The notes beneath the pieces were generated by a model, which did not search any database, was not told the DNA's origin, and worked only from the letters and a program-made list of their open reading frames with translations. Both the position numbers and the translations under genes were made by a program. Positions 7,301 through 16,021 of a DNA stretch of 39,866 nt are shown one piece after another. Origin of the DNA: Desulfobacteraceae bacterium (GTDB lineage Bacteria > Desulfobacterota > Desulfobacteria > Desulfobacterales > JAABSP01); contig JAABTD010000012.1 of assembly GCA_011390065.1 (NCBI GenBank), forward strand, positions 1-39,866. Direction: 5' to 3'. The number at the start of each line of letters is the position of its first letter. Position 1 is the stretch's first letter.

Positions 7301-8143
7301 ATGACCGAAAAAAAGAACGCGCTGATCGTTTACGCATCGCCCGGCGGCAGCACGCGCCATGTGGCCCGTACCATCGAGGATCGGCTGAAGGAGCTGGGCG
7401 GCGCCGTTTCCGTCCTTGACCTGGGCCGGGGGGCGGACGCGGGCGCCGTCCATGATCTGCTGTCGGCGGCGGCCGGCGACACCCTGCTGTTCATCGGGTC
7501 GCCGGTTTATGTGGGCCGCGCCGTGCCGCCGGTCATGTCGTTTCTGGAAAGCCTTCCCGAAAACAGCGGCGTCGCCGCCTTTCCCTTCGTTACCTGGGGC
7601 GGCGTCTCCAGCGGCATCGCGCTGTGGGAGATGGGGAAAACGATAAAGGAGAAGGGGTATCATCTGGCCGGCGCCGCCAAGGTGCTGGCGGTCCATACCA
7701 TGATGTGGCAGGAAGACGAACCTCTGGGCGAAGGCCATCCGGATCCCGATGACGACGACATGATCCGCAACCTGGCGGCGGCGGTTTACGCCAAGGCGGT
7801 CGGGGAAGGGGACATCCCTCTGGACGCCCTGGATTACCAGCCCGAACCGCTGAAGCAAGAAATGCTCAAGAGTTCTCTCAAGCAGGCCGAAGAAAAACTG
7901 CCCAACCGGAAGGTGGACGAGGACCTGTGCACCGAATGCGGGATCTGTGCGGATGTCTGTCCCACGGACGCCATCGCTTTTACGCCCTACCCCGAGTTCG
8001 GCCCTGCCTGCATTTTCTGCTTCAATTGCGTCCGGGAATGCCCGGAGGAGGCCATCAAGGCCGACATGTCGCCGGTGGGGCCTCGACTCAAGGCCCGATC
8101 CGAGCAACTGGACGAACGGCCTTTCACCAAGGGGTTTCTGTAG
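7301..8143 (+). CDS. EFR1-type flavodoxin-like protein fused to a two-cluster ferredoxin
   Basis: A 280-residue cytoplasmic electron carrier. ATG 7301 has AAGGAG at 7288-7293, so the TTG one codon upstream is not needed. Residues 6 to about 165 form a flavodoxin-like domain, starting ALIVYASPGGSTRHVA, where the SPGGST loop would bind the FMN phosphate, and including LLFIGSPVYVGRAVPP. Residues 205-255 hold two [4Fe-4S] motifs: CTECGICADVCP (210-221) and CIFCFNCVRECP (237-248). The combination is the EFR1 family of anaerobes. It probably shuttles low-potential electrons between iron-sulfur and flavin partners; the actual partners are unknown. Confidence 0.85.
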   Translation: MTEKKNALIVYASPGGSTRHVARTIEDRLKELGGAVSVLDLGRGADAGAVHDLLSAAAGDTLLFIGSPVYVGRAVPPVMSFLESLPENSGVAAFPFVTWGGVSSGIALWEMGKTIKEKGYHLAGAAKVLAVHTMMWQEDEPLGEGHPDPDDDDMIRNLAAAVYAKAVGEGDIPLDALDYQPEPLKQEMLKSSLKQAEEKLPNRKVDEDLCTECGICADVCPTDAIAFTPYPEFGPACIFCFNCVRECPEEAIKADMSPVGPRLKARSEQLDERPFTKGFL

Positions 8144-8321
8144 CCGTTTCCTTCAATCTCAAGTCGAACGCACCGATGTCCCGGGAAGGGGTTTACGACG
8201 ACATTCTCCAACAGATGGCGGCCTGGCTGGCGGCGCGATAAGGAAATGTCTACCCTTCATTACCCCGGTGGACCTATTGACGCAGGGGACAAGAGGGGGT
8301 AAACCCTGTTGAAAAAGGAGG
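8144..8321 (+). other. Gap after EFR1 with a tiny possible reading frame
   Basis: Mostly non-coding. ATG 8176 to TAA 8241 would encode 21 residues (MSREGVYDDILQQMAAWLAA plus a final R) that read like the C-terminus of a real protein, with the reading frame open further upstream inside the EFR1 gene. There is no ribosome site in front, so it may be a relic rather than a gene. No convincing terminator for EFR1 was seen. Confidence 0.3.
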
Positions 8322-8350
8322 CTCCACTTTACTCCACCTTTTCCACTTTT
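8322..8350 (-). promoter_or_regulatory. MraZ-type operator, reverse orientation (three boxes)
   Basis: CCAC cores begin at 8324, 8334 and 8343. Read on the minus strand these are three AAAGTGG or AAGGTGG units spaced 9-10 bases apart, the arrangement reported for MraZ binding (tandem GTG/TGGG-core repeats with a period of about 10 bases). They lie upstream of the putative mraZ promoter. Confidence 0.5.
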
Positions 8351-8377
8351 TTGCCTGTTTTAAGCCTTTGAGAACAT

Positions 8378-8405
8378 TTGCAATACCAGAGCATGATGAT
8401 AATAT
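8378..8405 (+). promoter_or_regulatory. Candidate mraZ/dcw promoter
   Basis: TTGCAA (8378-8383), a 16-base spacer and TAATAT (8400-8405) in an AT-rich stretch. Transcription would start near 8412. The two sets of MraZ-type boxes lie on either side. Confidence 0.35.
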
Positions 8406-8445
8406 ATGGCTAAATTTTATCCTAAAACATCATTTTATGCTTGTC

Positions 8446-8465
8446 GGGTGGATAAAAGTGGTGGT
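8446..8465 (+). promoter_or_regulatory. MraZ-type operator, forward orientation
   Basis: GTGG cores at 8448 and 8458 are exactly 10 bases apart, with a third overlapping GTGG at 8461, immediately in front of mraZ. Position and period fit the autoregulatory MraZ boxes known upstream of mraZ in other bacteria. Confidence 0.55.
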
Positions 8466-8476
8466 AATAAAGAAGA

Positions 8477-8923
8477 ATGTTCCGGGGCATCTCCTTCCAT
8501 ACCATCGATCCCAAGGGGCGGATCATTATCCCCTCGCGGTTTCGCGATACAATACGGGCCACGGGGGAAAACCTGCTCATGATCACCCGGATGGACGGAT
8601 GCCTCTACGCCTATACCTTCGAGGAATGGCGACAGATCGAAAACCGGGTCCTGGCCATGGCCGAGCAGGGCGAAAATATGCGCCGGTTCCGACGGGTCTT
8701 CATCGGCGGCGCCTTCGAATGTCCCATAGACAAGCAGGGGCGGACGCTGATACCGCCGGTGTTGCGGCAATATGCGAAACTCGAAAAGGAAATCGCCCTG
8801 GTGGGGGTTCTCAACCATTTCGAGATCTGGGATCAGGGGGCATGGGACGAGGAGAACCGGCTGATGGAGGAAGCGATGCAGTTGGAGGACGCCCGGAGCG
8901 ACGTGGCCCGTCTCGGACTTTAA
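8477..8923 (+). CDS. mraZ: Transcriptional regulator MraZ
   Basis: A 148-residue protein at the head of the division and cell wall cluster. Two AbrB/SpoVT-like swapped-hairpin repeats are visible, each with the DxxGR core: DPKGRIIIPSRF near residue 11 and DKQGRTLIPPVL near residue 84. MraZ forms ring-shaped oligomers and binds tandem GTGG-type boxes in its own promoter, repressing or modulating the cluster. Two such box sets are found upstream here. The ribosome site is weak (AAGAAG close to the ATG at 8477). Length and start fit the family. Confidence 0.95.
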   Translation: MFRGISFHTIDPKGRIIIPSRFRDTIRATGENLLMITRMDGCLYAYTFEEWRQIENRVLAMAEQGENMRRFRRVFIGGAFECPIDKQGRTLIPPVLRQYAKLEKEIALVGVLNHFEIWDQGAWDEENRLMEEAMQLEDARSDVARLGL

Positions 8924-8940
8924 CCTGACAAGGCGGACCG

Positions 8941-9903
8941 TTGACGTTTACCCATACGCCGGTCATGATGGCCGAAGTGCTGCATTGTCTGGCCCCCCGA
9001 CCCGGCGGGATCTATGTGGACGGCACCCTCGGCGGCGCGGGCCATGCCCGGGCGGTGCTGGAGAGGATCGGGAACGATGGCCTGTTGATCGGCATCGACC
9101 AGGACCCGGACGCCATCGAAAACACACGGAAGATTCTGGGAGACCACCGGGCCGAGGTCAGGCTCTTCCAGGACAATTTTACGGCGTTGCCCCGGATACT
9201 TTCAGAACTGGGGATACCGGCAGTGGACGGCATCCTGCTTGATCTGGGGCTGTCGTTCCATCAGATCCGTGAAAGCGGCCGGGGGTTCAGTTTCCAGCGC
9301 AACGAAGCCCTGGACATGCGGATGGACCCGACCCGCAAGACGACCGCCGGGGAGATCGTCAACCGGGAGAGCGCCGCGGAGCTGGCCCGGATTTTCAAGG
9401 AATACGGCGAGGAACGATGGGCCCGCCGTATCGCCGAACGGATTGTCCGGACCCGTCGGGCAGGGTCCGCTGCCGGCATCGAGACCACGGACCAGCTGGC
9501 CGAACTGGTCCGGGACGCGATCCCCGGCGGCCGCCGGCCCGACAACCGAATTCATCCGGCCACCCGGGTCTTCATGGCGCTGCGCATCCGGGTAAACCGG
9601 GAGCTGGAACGGCTCCAATTTTTCATGGACCGCATAGCGGCTGAGGCTGACGGGGCCATTTTCCGGACAGGCGGCCGGCTCTGCGTTCTGGCCTTCCATT
9701 CTTTGGAAGATCGGATCGTCAAACAGCAACTGAAATCCATGGCGTCGCCCTGCACCTGTCCGCCGGGATTTCCTCAATGCGTCTGCGGGCGCAGGCCCTT
9801 CATGCGCCTGATAACGCGAAAACCCCTGCGGCCCGGTGAGGCGGAGATCGCCGCCAATCCCATGGCCAGAAGCACCCGGTTGCGGGCGGCTGAAAAGATA
9901 TAA
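8941..9903 (+). CDS. rsmH: 16S rRNA (cytosine1402-N4)-methyltransferase RsmH (MraW)
   Basis: A 320-residue S-adenosylmethionine-dependent methyltransferase that modifies C1402 of 16S rRNA in the decoding centre. The start is TTG at 8941, 17 bases after the mraZ stop; this start keeps the family N-terminus HTPVMMAEVLHCL, which a later ATG would cut into. Visible motifs are the SAM-binding YVDGTLGGAGHA (residues 25-36), the acidic loop IGIDQDPDAI, LLDLGLSFHQI, and the conserved C-terminal SFHSLEDR-like AFHSLEDRIVK. The Cys-rich loop CTCPPGFPQCVCG near the end is normal for the family. Confidence 0.95.
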   Translation: MTFTHTPVMMAEVLHCLAPRPGGIYVDGTLGGAGHARAVLERIGNDGLLIGIDQDPDAIENTRKILGDHRAEVRLFQDNFTALPRILSELGIPAVDGILLDLGLSFHQIRESGRGFSFQRNEALDMRMDPTRKTTAGEIVNRESAAELARIFKEYGEERWARRIAERIVRTRRAGSAAGIETTDQLAELVRDAIPGGRRPDNRIHPATRVFMALRIRVNRELERLQFFMDRIAAEADGAIFRTGGRLCVLAFHSLEDRIVKQQLKSMASPCTCPPGFPQCVCGRRPFMRLITRKPLRPGEAEIAANPMARSTRLRAAEKI

Positions 9904-9944
9904 CGGCAAAAACCCGGCGGTTTACTTAAACGAGGATTGCGCCC

Positions 9945-10220
9945 ATGGCATGGCAGATAAAGCATACGCTCCTCTGGGGCCTGATCCTGCTGGTGTTCCT
10001 CGGCCAACTCCTGTTTTATACCTGGTGCAGGGTGCAATGCGTTCAGATCGGTTACCAGATCGCCAGTGAAACCGACAAGCGCCAGCAGTTGATCGCCCTT
10101 CAAAACAGCCTGCGGATCGAGATGGCGCGACTCAAATCGCCGGAGCGGATCGCCAGAATTGCCAGATATGAGCTGGGCCTGGAAACCCCCGGCCCCGAGC
10201 AGACGATTGTGATCCCATGA
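9945..10220 (+). CDS. ftsL: Cell division protein FtsL
   Basis: A 91-residue bitopic membrane protein: a short cytoplasmic start, one membrane helix (about 8-26, TLLWGLILLVFLGQLLFYTW), then a periplasmic coiled coil (QIASETDKRQQLIALQNSLRIEMARLKSPERI). It ends with the ARYELGLETPGPEQTIVI pattern common to FtsL. FtsL forms a complex with FtsQ and FtsB that activates the septal synthase FtsWI. Sequence conservation in this family is low, so the call rests mainly on position between rsmH and ftsI, size and topology. It overlaps ftsI by 4 bases. Confidence 0.88.
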   Translation: MAWQIKHTLLWGLILLVFLGQLLFYTWCRVQCVQIGYQIASETDKRQQLIALQNSLRIEMARLKSPERIARIARYELGLETPGPEQTIVIP

Positions 10221-11950
10221 AATCCGAAAGACAAAAACGGAGACGACGCATCACCATCTCAGGGGTAGTGTTTGCACTGGTCTTTGCGGTGATCTGCGGG
10301 CGGGCCGTCTATCTTCAGGTTTTCTGCCGATCCTGGCTTGCCCAGCAGGCCTCCTCTGAATACGAAAAATCACTTCGCTATCCGGGCAAGCGCGGCGCCA
10401 TTTACGACGCTCTGGGCAGGGAGATGGCGCTGTCCGTAGACGCCACTTCCATTGCCGCCTATCCGAAACGGGCCGCGTCGTCGCCCGATACCGCCCGAAT
10501 CCTCACTCAGGCGCTGAATATCGACATCTCCGAGGTTCACCGGCGCCTCAATTCCGACCGGTCCTTTGTCTGGATCAAGCGGCAGGCCAGCCCCCGGGAA
10601 GCCGGCGCCATCCGGTCCCTGAAGCTTGAAGGGGTCGATTTTATTCCGGAACACAGTCGATTTTATCCCAACCGAACGCTGGCGGCCCAGATGCTGGGAT
10701 TTACCGGCATCGATGGGCGCGGGCTGGAGGGGCTGGAGTTCTACTATGACGCCTATCTGAAGGCCGGGGCCGGCAAGTTCACCGTTCTCAAGGACGCGCT
10801 GGGCCGGGGGTTCGATCTGGCGCAGGCGGGGCCCTCCGACTATGGCGGCAACAACCTCATCCTCACCATCGACAAGACGGTCCAGTTCATTGCGGAGGAT
10901 GCCCTTGAAGCAGGGATCGCCCGCTCCGGCGCGGCATCGGGCATGGCCATCGTCATGGTTCCGGCCACCGGTCAGATCCTGGCCCTGGCCCATTACCCCT
11001 TTTTTAACCCCAACGCCTTTGCCGAATTCGATCGGAACGCGTGGCGGAACCGGGCTGTGACCGATCCCTTCGAACCGGGATCCACCATCAAGATTTTTGC
11101 CGCCGCCGCCGCCATCGAACACGGCGGATGCCGGCGGGACACGATTTTCTTCTGCGAAAAGGGCAGCTACCAGGTGGGGGATTACCGTATCCATGACACC
11201 ACCCCTCACGGCTGGCTCACCCTGGAGAACGTTATCAAGTATTCAAGCAATATCGGCGCCGTCAAGGTCGGAGAAATGATCGGCCCCGAAAACCTCTATC
11301 AGACCCTCCGGGATTTCGGGTTCGGCGACAAGACCGGCATCGACTGCCCCGGAGAGGCTTCGGGCAGCCTTCCCCATTTCCGCCGCTGGTCCAGGGCCCG
11401 AACCGGCACCATCTCTTACGGCCACGGCATGGCATCGACGGCTCTCCAACTGATCACCGCCGTCTCCGCCATCGCCAACGACGGGATTCTCATGAAACCC
11501 TATATCGTCCAGGCCATCACCGACCGCATGGGCCGTCCCATCGAACAATTCGCTCCCCGGAAGGTCCGCAAGGCCATCTCGGCGGCCACCGCCTCGGTGG
11601 TCCGGGGGATGATGCGGAGCGTGGTCTCCGAAGGGGGAACGGGGGCCCGGGCCGCTTTGAACGGCTACGCCGTGTGCGGTAAGACGGGAACCGCCCGGAA
11701 AACCGACCAGTACGGCGCCTATGCTGAACAAAAATACACCGCTTCTTTCGTCGGATTTGCCCCGGCCTCCCGGCCCGCTGTCTCCATCCTGGTGATCATC
11801 GACGAGCCGACCCGCCAATATTACGGCGGCCTGGTTGCGGCCCCGGTCTTCAAACAGATCGCCCAGGGGGTGCTGAATTATCTCAACGTGCCGCCCAGAT
11901 ACGGTCCGAACCAGCTGACCGCGTTTCAGAAAGGGGAGGAAAGCGGGTGA
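10217..11950 (+). CDS. ftsI: Septal peptidoglycan transpeptidase FtsI (class B penicillin-binding protein)
   Basis: A 577-residue class B penicillin-binding protein. A basic N-terminus precedes a membrane anchor at about 13-33, followed by a pedestal domain (from YPGKRGAIYDALGREMALS) and the transpeptidase domain. The three active-site motifs are in order: S289-T-I-K, S343-S-N and K489-T-G. It cross-links peptidoglycan at the division septum together with FtsW. No C-terminal PASTA domain is seen, so it is the FtsI rather than the SpoVD/PBP2x form. The start overlaps ftsL (ATGA) and the stop overlaps the GTG of murE. Confidence 0.95.
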   Translation: MKSERQKRRRRITISGVVFALVFAVICGRAVYLQVFCRSWLAQQASSEYEKSLRYPGKRGAIYDALGREMALSVDATSIAAYPKRAASSPDTARILTQALNIDISEVHRRLNSDRSFVWIKRQASPREAGAIRSLKLEGVDFIPEHSRFYPNRTLAAQMLGFTGIDGRGLEGLEFYYDAYLKAGAGKFTVLKDALGRGFDLAQAGPSDYGGNNLILTIDKTVQFIAEDALEAGIARSGAASGMAIVMVPATGQILALAHYPFFNPNAFAEFDRNAWRNRAVTDPFEPGSTIKIFAAAAAIEHGGCRRDTIFFCEKGSYQVGDYRIHDTTPHGWLTLENVIKYSSNIGAVKVGEMIGPENLYQTLRDFGFGDKTGIDCPGEASGSLPHFRRWSRARTGTISYGHGMASTALQLITAVSAIANDGILMKPYIVQAITDRMGRPIEQFAPRKVRKAISAATASVVRGMMRSVVSEGGTGARAALNGYAVCGKTGTARKTDQYGAYAEQKYTASFVGFAPASRPAVSILVIIDEPTRQYYGGLVAAPVFKQIAQGVLNYLNVPPRYGPNQLTAFQKGEESG

Positions 11951-13464
11951 AGCTCAGCAGGCTGATGGCCCCGGATATGGTTTCGATCGCCGGTCCTGAA
12001 CCCGATGCGCTTTCCATTAGCGGAATCCGGTACCGGTCTCAGGATGTCGAACCCGGCGATCTTTTTGTGGCGGTTCCCGGCATTCGCGCGGACGGTCATG
12101 ACTTCATCCAGACGGCCATGGAACAGGGGGCCGCGGCGGTGGTGATCCGGGAGGATCGGGCCGGCGAGGTTTTCAAACCGACCGATACAGCGATTGTGAC
12201 CGCTCCCGATACGCGGAAGGCGCTGGCGAACATCGCCGCCCGGTTCTACGGGCACCCTTCCCGGGATATGCGTCTCATCGGGATCACCGGCACCAACGGG
12301 AAAACCACGGTCAGTTATCTGGTGGACCGGATGCTGTCGGCGGCCGGTCACCGGTCAGGGGTCCTCGGCACCATTCATTACCGGTACGGCGACATCTTCT
12401 TGGACGCGTCCATGACCACTCCCGAAGCCCCGGATCTGCAACGCATGCTGGCCGATATGCGGGACGCCGGAATCACCCATGTGGTGATGGAAGCCTCCTC
12501 CCACGCCCTGGCGCCCGCAATGGCCCGGCTGGATGGTTGTCGTTTCGATGTGGCGGTCTTCACGAATTTAAGTCAGGACCACCTCGACTTTCACCGGGAC
12601 ATGGAGACCTACTGGGGGTGCAAAAAACGGCTGTTCACCGAATACCTGACCGGAACGCCTCGGCCGGGAACCGCCGTGATCAATACCAACGATCCCAGGG
12701 GCCGGTCCCTCGCATCGGAACTGGCCGGACCGGTCGTCGCCACGGGAAACAGCCCGAACGCCGATGTGACGGCCAGGGTCCACCGAAACGATGTGGCCGG
12801 GATCACCGCCCGGATAGAGACCCCCGACGGCGGTTTCGATTGCCGTTCGTCCCTCTCCGGGGCCCACAATGTCGAGAACCTGCTCAGCGCCATCGGCGTT
12901 GGAACAGCCCTGTCCCTGTCCCTTGCCGCCATTAAAGCGGGCATCGAATCGGTGGCGGCGGTGCCGGGACGACTGGAAAAGGTCATCGCCGGTCCCGGAG
13001 ACGACCGCTCGGTGTTTGTCGATTACGCCCATACGCCGGATGCCCTGAAAAACGTGCTGACTTCGCTTCGGCCCCTGACCCGAGGCCGGGTCATCTGCGT
13101 ATTCGGCTGCGGCGGGGACCGGGACCGGGACAAGCGCTCCAAAATGGGGCGCATCGCCGCCTCCCTGTCGGATCTGGCCGTGGTCACTTCGGACAATCCT
13201 CGTTCGGAGCCGCCTCTGTCCATCATCGAGGACATTCTTCCCGGCGTCCGGGACGCACTGGGCGAACGCAACGAATTCCTGGTGGAACCCGATCGCCGAA
13301 GGGCCATCCATCTGGCTATCGCAGAGGCCCGGCCGGGCGATGTGGTGCTCATCGCCGGCAAAGGACATGAAACCTACCAGATCCTGGGGGACCGGACCAT
13401 CGATTTCGACGACAGGAAGGTGGCTCTGGAGGCCCTGTCCTTCTGTGAAAGAAAGACGGGCTGA
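11947..13464 (+). CDS. murE: UDP-MurNAc-L-Ala-D-Glu:meso-diaminopimelate ligase MurE
   Basis: A 505-residue cytoplasmic Mur ligase that adds the third residue of the stem peptide using ATP. The start is GTG at 11947, overlapping the ftsI stop (GTGA). The N-terminal UDP-binding domain includes DSR-like GIRYRSQDVEPGDLFVAV. The ATP loop TGTNGKTT is at 114-121. The DNPR motif (416-419) marks selection of meso-diaminopimelate rather than lysine, so the wall should be of the Gram-negative A1-gamma type. C-terminal VFGCGGDRDRDKR and AGKGHETYQ are also as expected. Confidence 0.95.
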   Translation: MKLSRLMAPDMVSIAGPEPDALSISGIRYRSQDVEPGDLFVAVPGIRADGHDFIQTAMEQGAAAVVIREDRAGEVFKPTDTAIVTAPDTRKALANIAARFYGHPSRDMRLIGITGTNGKTTVSYLVDRMLSAAGHRSGVLGTIHYRYGDIFLDASMTTPEAPDLQRMLADMRDAGITHVVMEASSHALAPAMARLDGCRFDVAVFTNLSQDHLDFHRDMETYWGCKKRLFTEYLTGTPRPGTAVINTNDPRGRSLASELAGPVVATGNSPNADVTARVHRNDVAGITARIETPDGGFDCRSSLSGAHNVENLLSAIGVGTALSLSLAAIKAGIESVAAVPGRLEKVIAGPGDDRSVFVDYAHTPDALKNVLTSLRPLTRGRVICVFGCGGDRDRDKRSKMGRIAASLSDLAVVTSDNPRSEPPLSIIEDILPGVRDALGERNEFLVEPDRRRAIHLAIAEARPGDVVLIAGKGHETYQILGDRTIDFDDRKVALEALSFCERKTG

Positions 13465-13469
13465 GGCAG

Positions 13470-14915
13470 ATGTCCCCTCCCCCCCTGCCCTGGACGGGGT
13501 CGGATATCATCGACGCCGTCGGCGCGCGCATCCTCTGCGGCGATCCGGACCGGTGCTTTGCGCAAATCGCCATCGATTCCCGACAGGCCACGCCATCAAC
13601 CTTTTTTGTCGCCATCCGGGGCGAGCGCCACGACGCCCATGCGTTTCTGCCGGACGTGGTGGCCAGGGGCTGCCGCGGCCTGCTGGTGGCATCGGACAAG
13701 GTCCGGGGCCTTCCCCTTGAGGAATGGCGCGGAAAAGGCGTTTTCGCAGCGGCCGCGGCCGACGGCGTCCGGGCGCTCGGTGATCTGGCAGGATTTCAAC
13801 GGCGCCGATGGGGCGGATCAGTGGCGGCCATCACGGGCTCCAACGGCAAAACCACCACCCGCCAGATGACCGCCGACGTCATGTCGCGCCGCTTCGACAC
13901 CCTGGCCACCCGCGGCAATTTCAACAACCTGATCGGCCTTCCCCTGACCCTGCTGGAACTGGCCTCGCGCCACGAGTGGGCCGTCGTAGAGATGGGCATG
14001 AACGCCCCGGGAGAAATCAGACGGCTGGCCCGGATTGCCCGACCGGACATCGGCGCGATCACCAACATCGGCCCTGCCCATCTGGAGGGGTTGGGGTCCG
14101 CCGCCGGTTTCTCGGCGACCATGGAGAATATTCTGGCGGCCAAGGCGGAACTGACGGCGGAACTGAGCCCGGAGGGCACAGCGGTGCTCAACGCTGACGA
14201 TCCCCGTCTGTTGCAGCTCTCCAAGGAGATCGATCGTCCCTGCCTTCTTTTCGGGGCTGCAGACGCATCGGCAAAAAAGGCCGCCATCAGAGCCCGTGAG
14301 GTCGTTCCCGCCGAATCCGGCGTCGCTTTCATCCTCGAAGTTCCCGGAGAAAAGGCGCCTGTTGCCCTTGCAGCGCCCGGCGATTTCATGGTATCTAATG
14401 CGCTGGCTGCAGCAGCGATCGGGCATCTGGCGGGGCTGACAGCGTCGGAGATCGCCGAAGGCCTGTCGGCGTTCCGACCGGTTCCTGGCCGGATGAACAT
14501 TCATCGGACACCGGAGGGCGTCGCCATCATCGATGATGCCTATAACGCTAATCCCGGCTCCATGGCCGCCGCCCTGAACGCCCTGAAACAGCTCAAAGGA
14601 GCGTCAAGGGGGTTTTTCGTGGCCGGAGACATGTATGAACTGGGGGCATTTGCCGGCCCTCTCCACCGGGAGCTGGGTCGGATCGCGGCCGTATCGGGCC
14701 TGAGCGGTCTTTTGGCCGCCGGCCGACTTGCCCCGGAGGTGATCGCCGGCGCCGCCGCGGCGGGTATGGACCCGAAGACGCTTTTTTACGGAAGCCATGA
14801 CGCCATTTGTCAAAAACTCAAGGAGATCCTTAGGCCCGGAGACTGGGTCCTGATAAAAGGCTCCCGCGCCATGAAAATGGAATGCATTTCCCAGGCGTTC
14901 CGTTCCAATCCTTAA
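13470..14915 (+). CDS. murF: UDP-MurNAc-tripeptide:D-Ala-D-Ala ligase MurF
   Basis: A 481-residue cytoplasmic ligase that completes the pentapeptide precursor by adding D-Ala-D-Ala. The ATP loop TGSNGKTT lies at 122-129, followed by RGNFNNLIGLPLTLLEL and VVEMGMNAPGEI, both characteristic of MurF. The C-terminal domain contains DDAYNANPGSMAAAL and VLIKGSRAMKME. It starts 5 bases after the murE stop. No ddl gene (source of D-Ala-D-Ala) is in this cluster, so that enzyme must be encoded elsewhere. Confidence 0.95.
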   Translation: MSPPPLPWTGSDIIDAVGARILCGDPDRCFAQIAIDSRQATPSTFFVAIRGERHDAHAFLPDVVARGCRGLLVASDKVRGLPLEEWRGKGVFAAAAADGVRALGDLAGFQRRRWGGSVAAITGSNGKTTTRQMTADVMSRRFDTLATRGNFNNLIGLPLTLLELASRHEWAVVEMGMNAPGEIRRLARIARPDIGAITNIGPAHLEGLGSAAGFSATMENILAAKAELTAELSPEGTAVLNADDPRLLQLSKEIDRPCLLFGAADASAKKAAIRAREVVPAESGVAFILEVPGEKAPVALAAPGDFMVSNALAAAAIGHLAGLTASEIAEGLSAFRPVPGRMNIHRTPEGVAIIDDAYNANPGSMAAALNALKQLKGASRGFFVAGDMYELGAFAGPLHRELGRIAAVSGLSGLLAAGRLAPEVIAGAAAAGMDPKTLFYGSHDAICQKLKEILRPGDWVLIKGSRAMKMECISQAFRSNP

Positions 14916-14937
14916 CGCTGAATGTTGATGCGCCGCT

Positions 14938-16017
14938 ATGCTCTATCATTTTCTTTTTCCGCTCCACACGAGTTTTTCGATCTTCAATGTCTTCCGATAC
15001 ATCACGTTTCGCACGATCTACGCCAGTCTGACGGCGTTTCTGATCTGCTTTTTCCTGGGCCCCTGGGTTATTCGCAGGCTGCGGAAAATGCAGATCGGTC
15101 AGTACATCCGGGAGGAAGGGCCCAGCACCCATCATCAGAAGGCCGGCACCCCCACCATGGGCGGATTGCTGATCATCTTCTCCATTGTCGCGTCCACCCT
15201 CCTCTGGGCGGACCTGACCAACTGGCTCATCTGGATGATCCTCGGCGTGACCGTCGCCTTCGGAGCCATCGGGTTTGTGGACGACTACCTCATGCAGGTC
15301 AAAAAGCGGAACAAAGGGCTGAGCGTCCGGGGCAAGTTCCTCCTCCAGACAGTGGTGGCCCTTCTGGCCGGGCTGATCGTGATTCTCAGACCCGAGGCGG
15401 ACACCCGCCTGACGGTTCCTATTTTCAAGTCCATCAACCCCGACCTGGGATGGGGCTATATGATTTTCACCGCCCTGGTCATCATCGGCGCCGCCAACGC
15501 CGTCAACCTCACCGACGGCCTGGACGGTCTGGCCATCGGACCCACCATCGTGGCAGCGGTCGCTTACATGGTTTTCGCTTATGCAGCCGGCCATATCGAA
15601 ATCGCCCAGTACCTTCAGATTCCCTACATCGTGGGAAGCGGCGAAATCACCGTATTCTGCGGGGTTCTGGCCGGCGCCGGCCTTGGTTTTCTCTGGTTCA
15701 ACACCTATCCTGCCCAGGTCTTCATGGGCGATGTGGGATCTCTGGCCCTGGGCGGCGCCCTGGGGGCCGTGGCCGTGGTGGCAAAGCAGGAGATCCTGCT
15801 GGTGATTGTGGGCGGGCTGTTTGTTATCGAGGTGCTGTCGGTGATTTTTCAGGTGGGGTTTTTCAAAATGACCAACGGGAAGCGGATCTTTCGAATGGCG
15901 CCCCTCCATCATCATTTCGAACTGAAGGGCTGGCCCGAACCCAAGGTTATCGTTCGCTTCTGGATTATCTCCATCGCTCTGGCCCTGTTTTCCCTGAGTA
16001 CGCTGAAGATACGATGA
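14938..16017 (+). CDS. mraY: Phospho-MurNAc-pentapeptide transferase MraY
   Basis: A 359-residue integral membrane enzyme with about ten helices, which moves phospho-MurNAc-pentapeptide from UDP to undecaprenyl phosphate to make lipid I. Family signatures are clear: [10 protein letters not shown], the catalytic aspartates in [33 protein letters not shown], and the loop [15 protein letters not shown] near the C-terminus. ATG 14938 ([22 protein letters not shown]) gives the usual N-terminus, although no clear ribosome site precedes it. Confidence 0.95.
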   Translation: MLYHFLFPLHTSFSIFNVFRYITFRTIYASLTAFLICFFLGPWVIRRLRKMQIGQYIREEGPSTHHQKAGTPTMGGLLIIFSIVASTLLWADLTNWLIWMILGVTVAFGAIGFVDDYLMQVKKRNKGLSVRGKFLLQTVVALLAGLIVILRPEADTRLTVPIFKSINPDLGWGYMIFTALVIIGAANAVNLTDGLDGLAIGPTIVAAVAYMVFAYAAGHIEIAQYLQIPYIVGSGEITVFCGVLAGAGLGFLWFNTYPAQVFMGDVGSLALGGALGAVAVVAKQEILLVIVGGLFVIEVLSVIFQVGFFKMTNGKRIFRMAPLHHHFELKGWPEPKVIVRFWIISIALALFSLSTLKIR

Positions 16018-16021
16018 CGCC

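Noticed and set aside
6821-8107. 428-codon minus-strand frame over the dehydrogenase and EFR1 genes
   Set aside because: It spans two well-supported plus-strand genes with catalytic and iron-sulfur motifs and shows no motif of its own.
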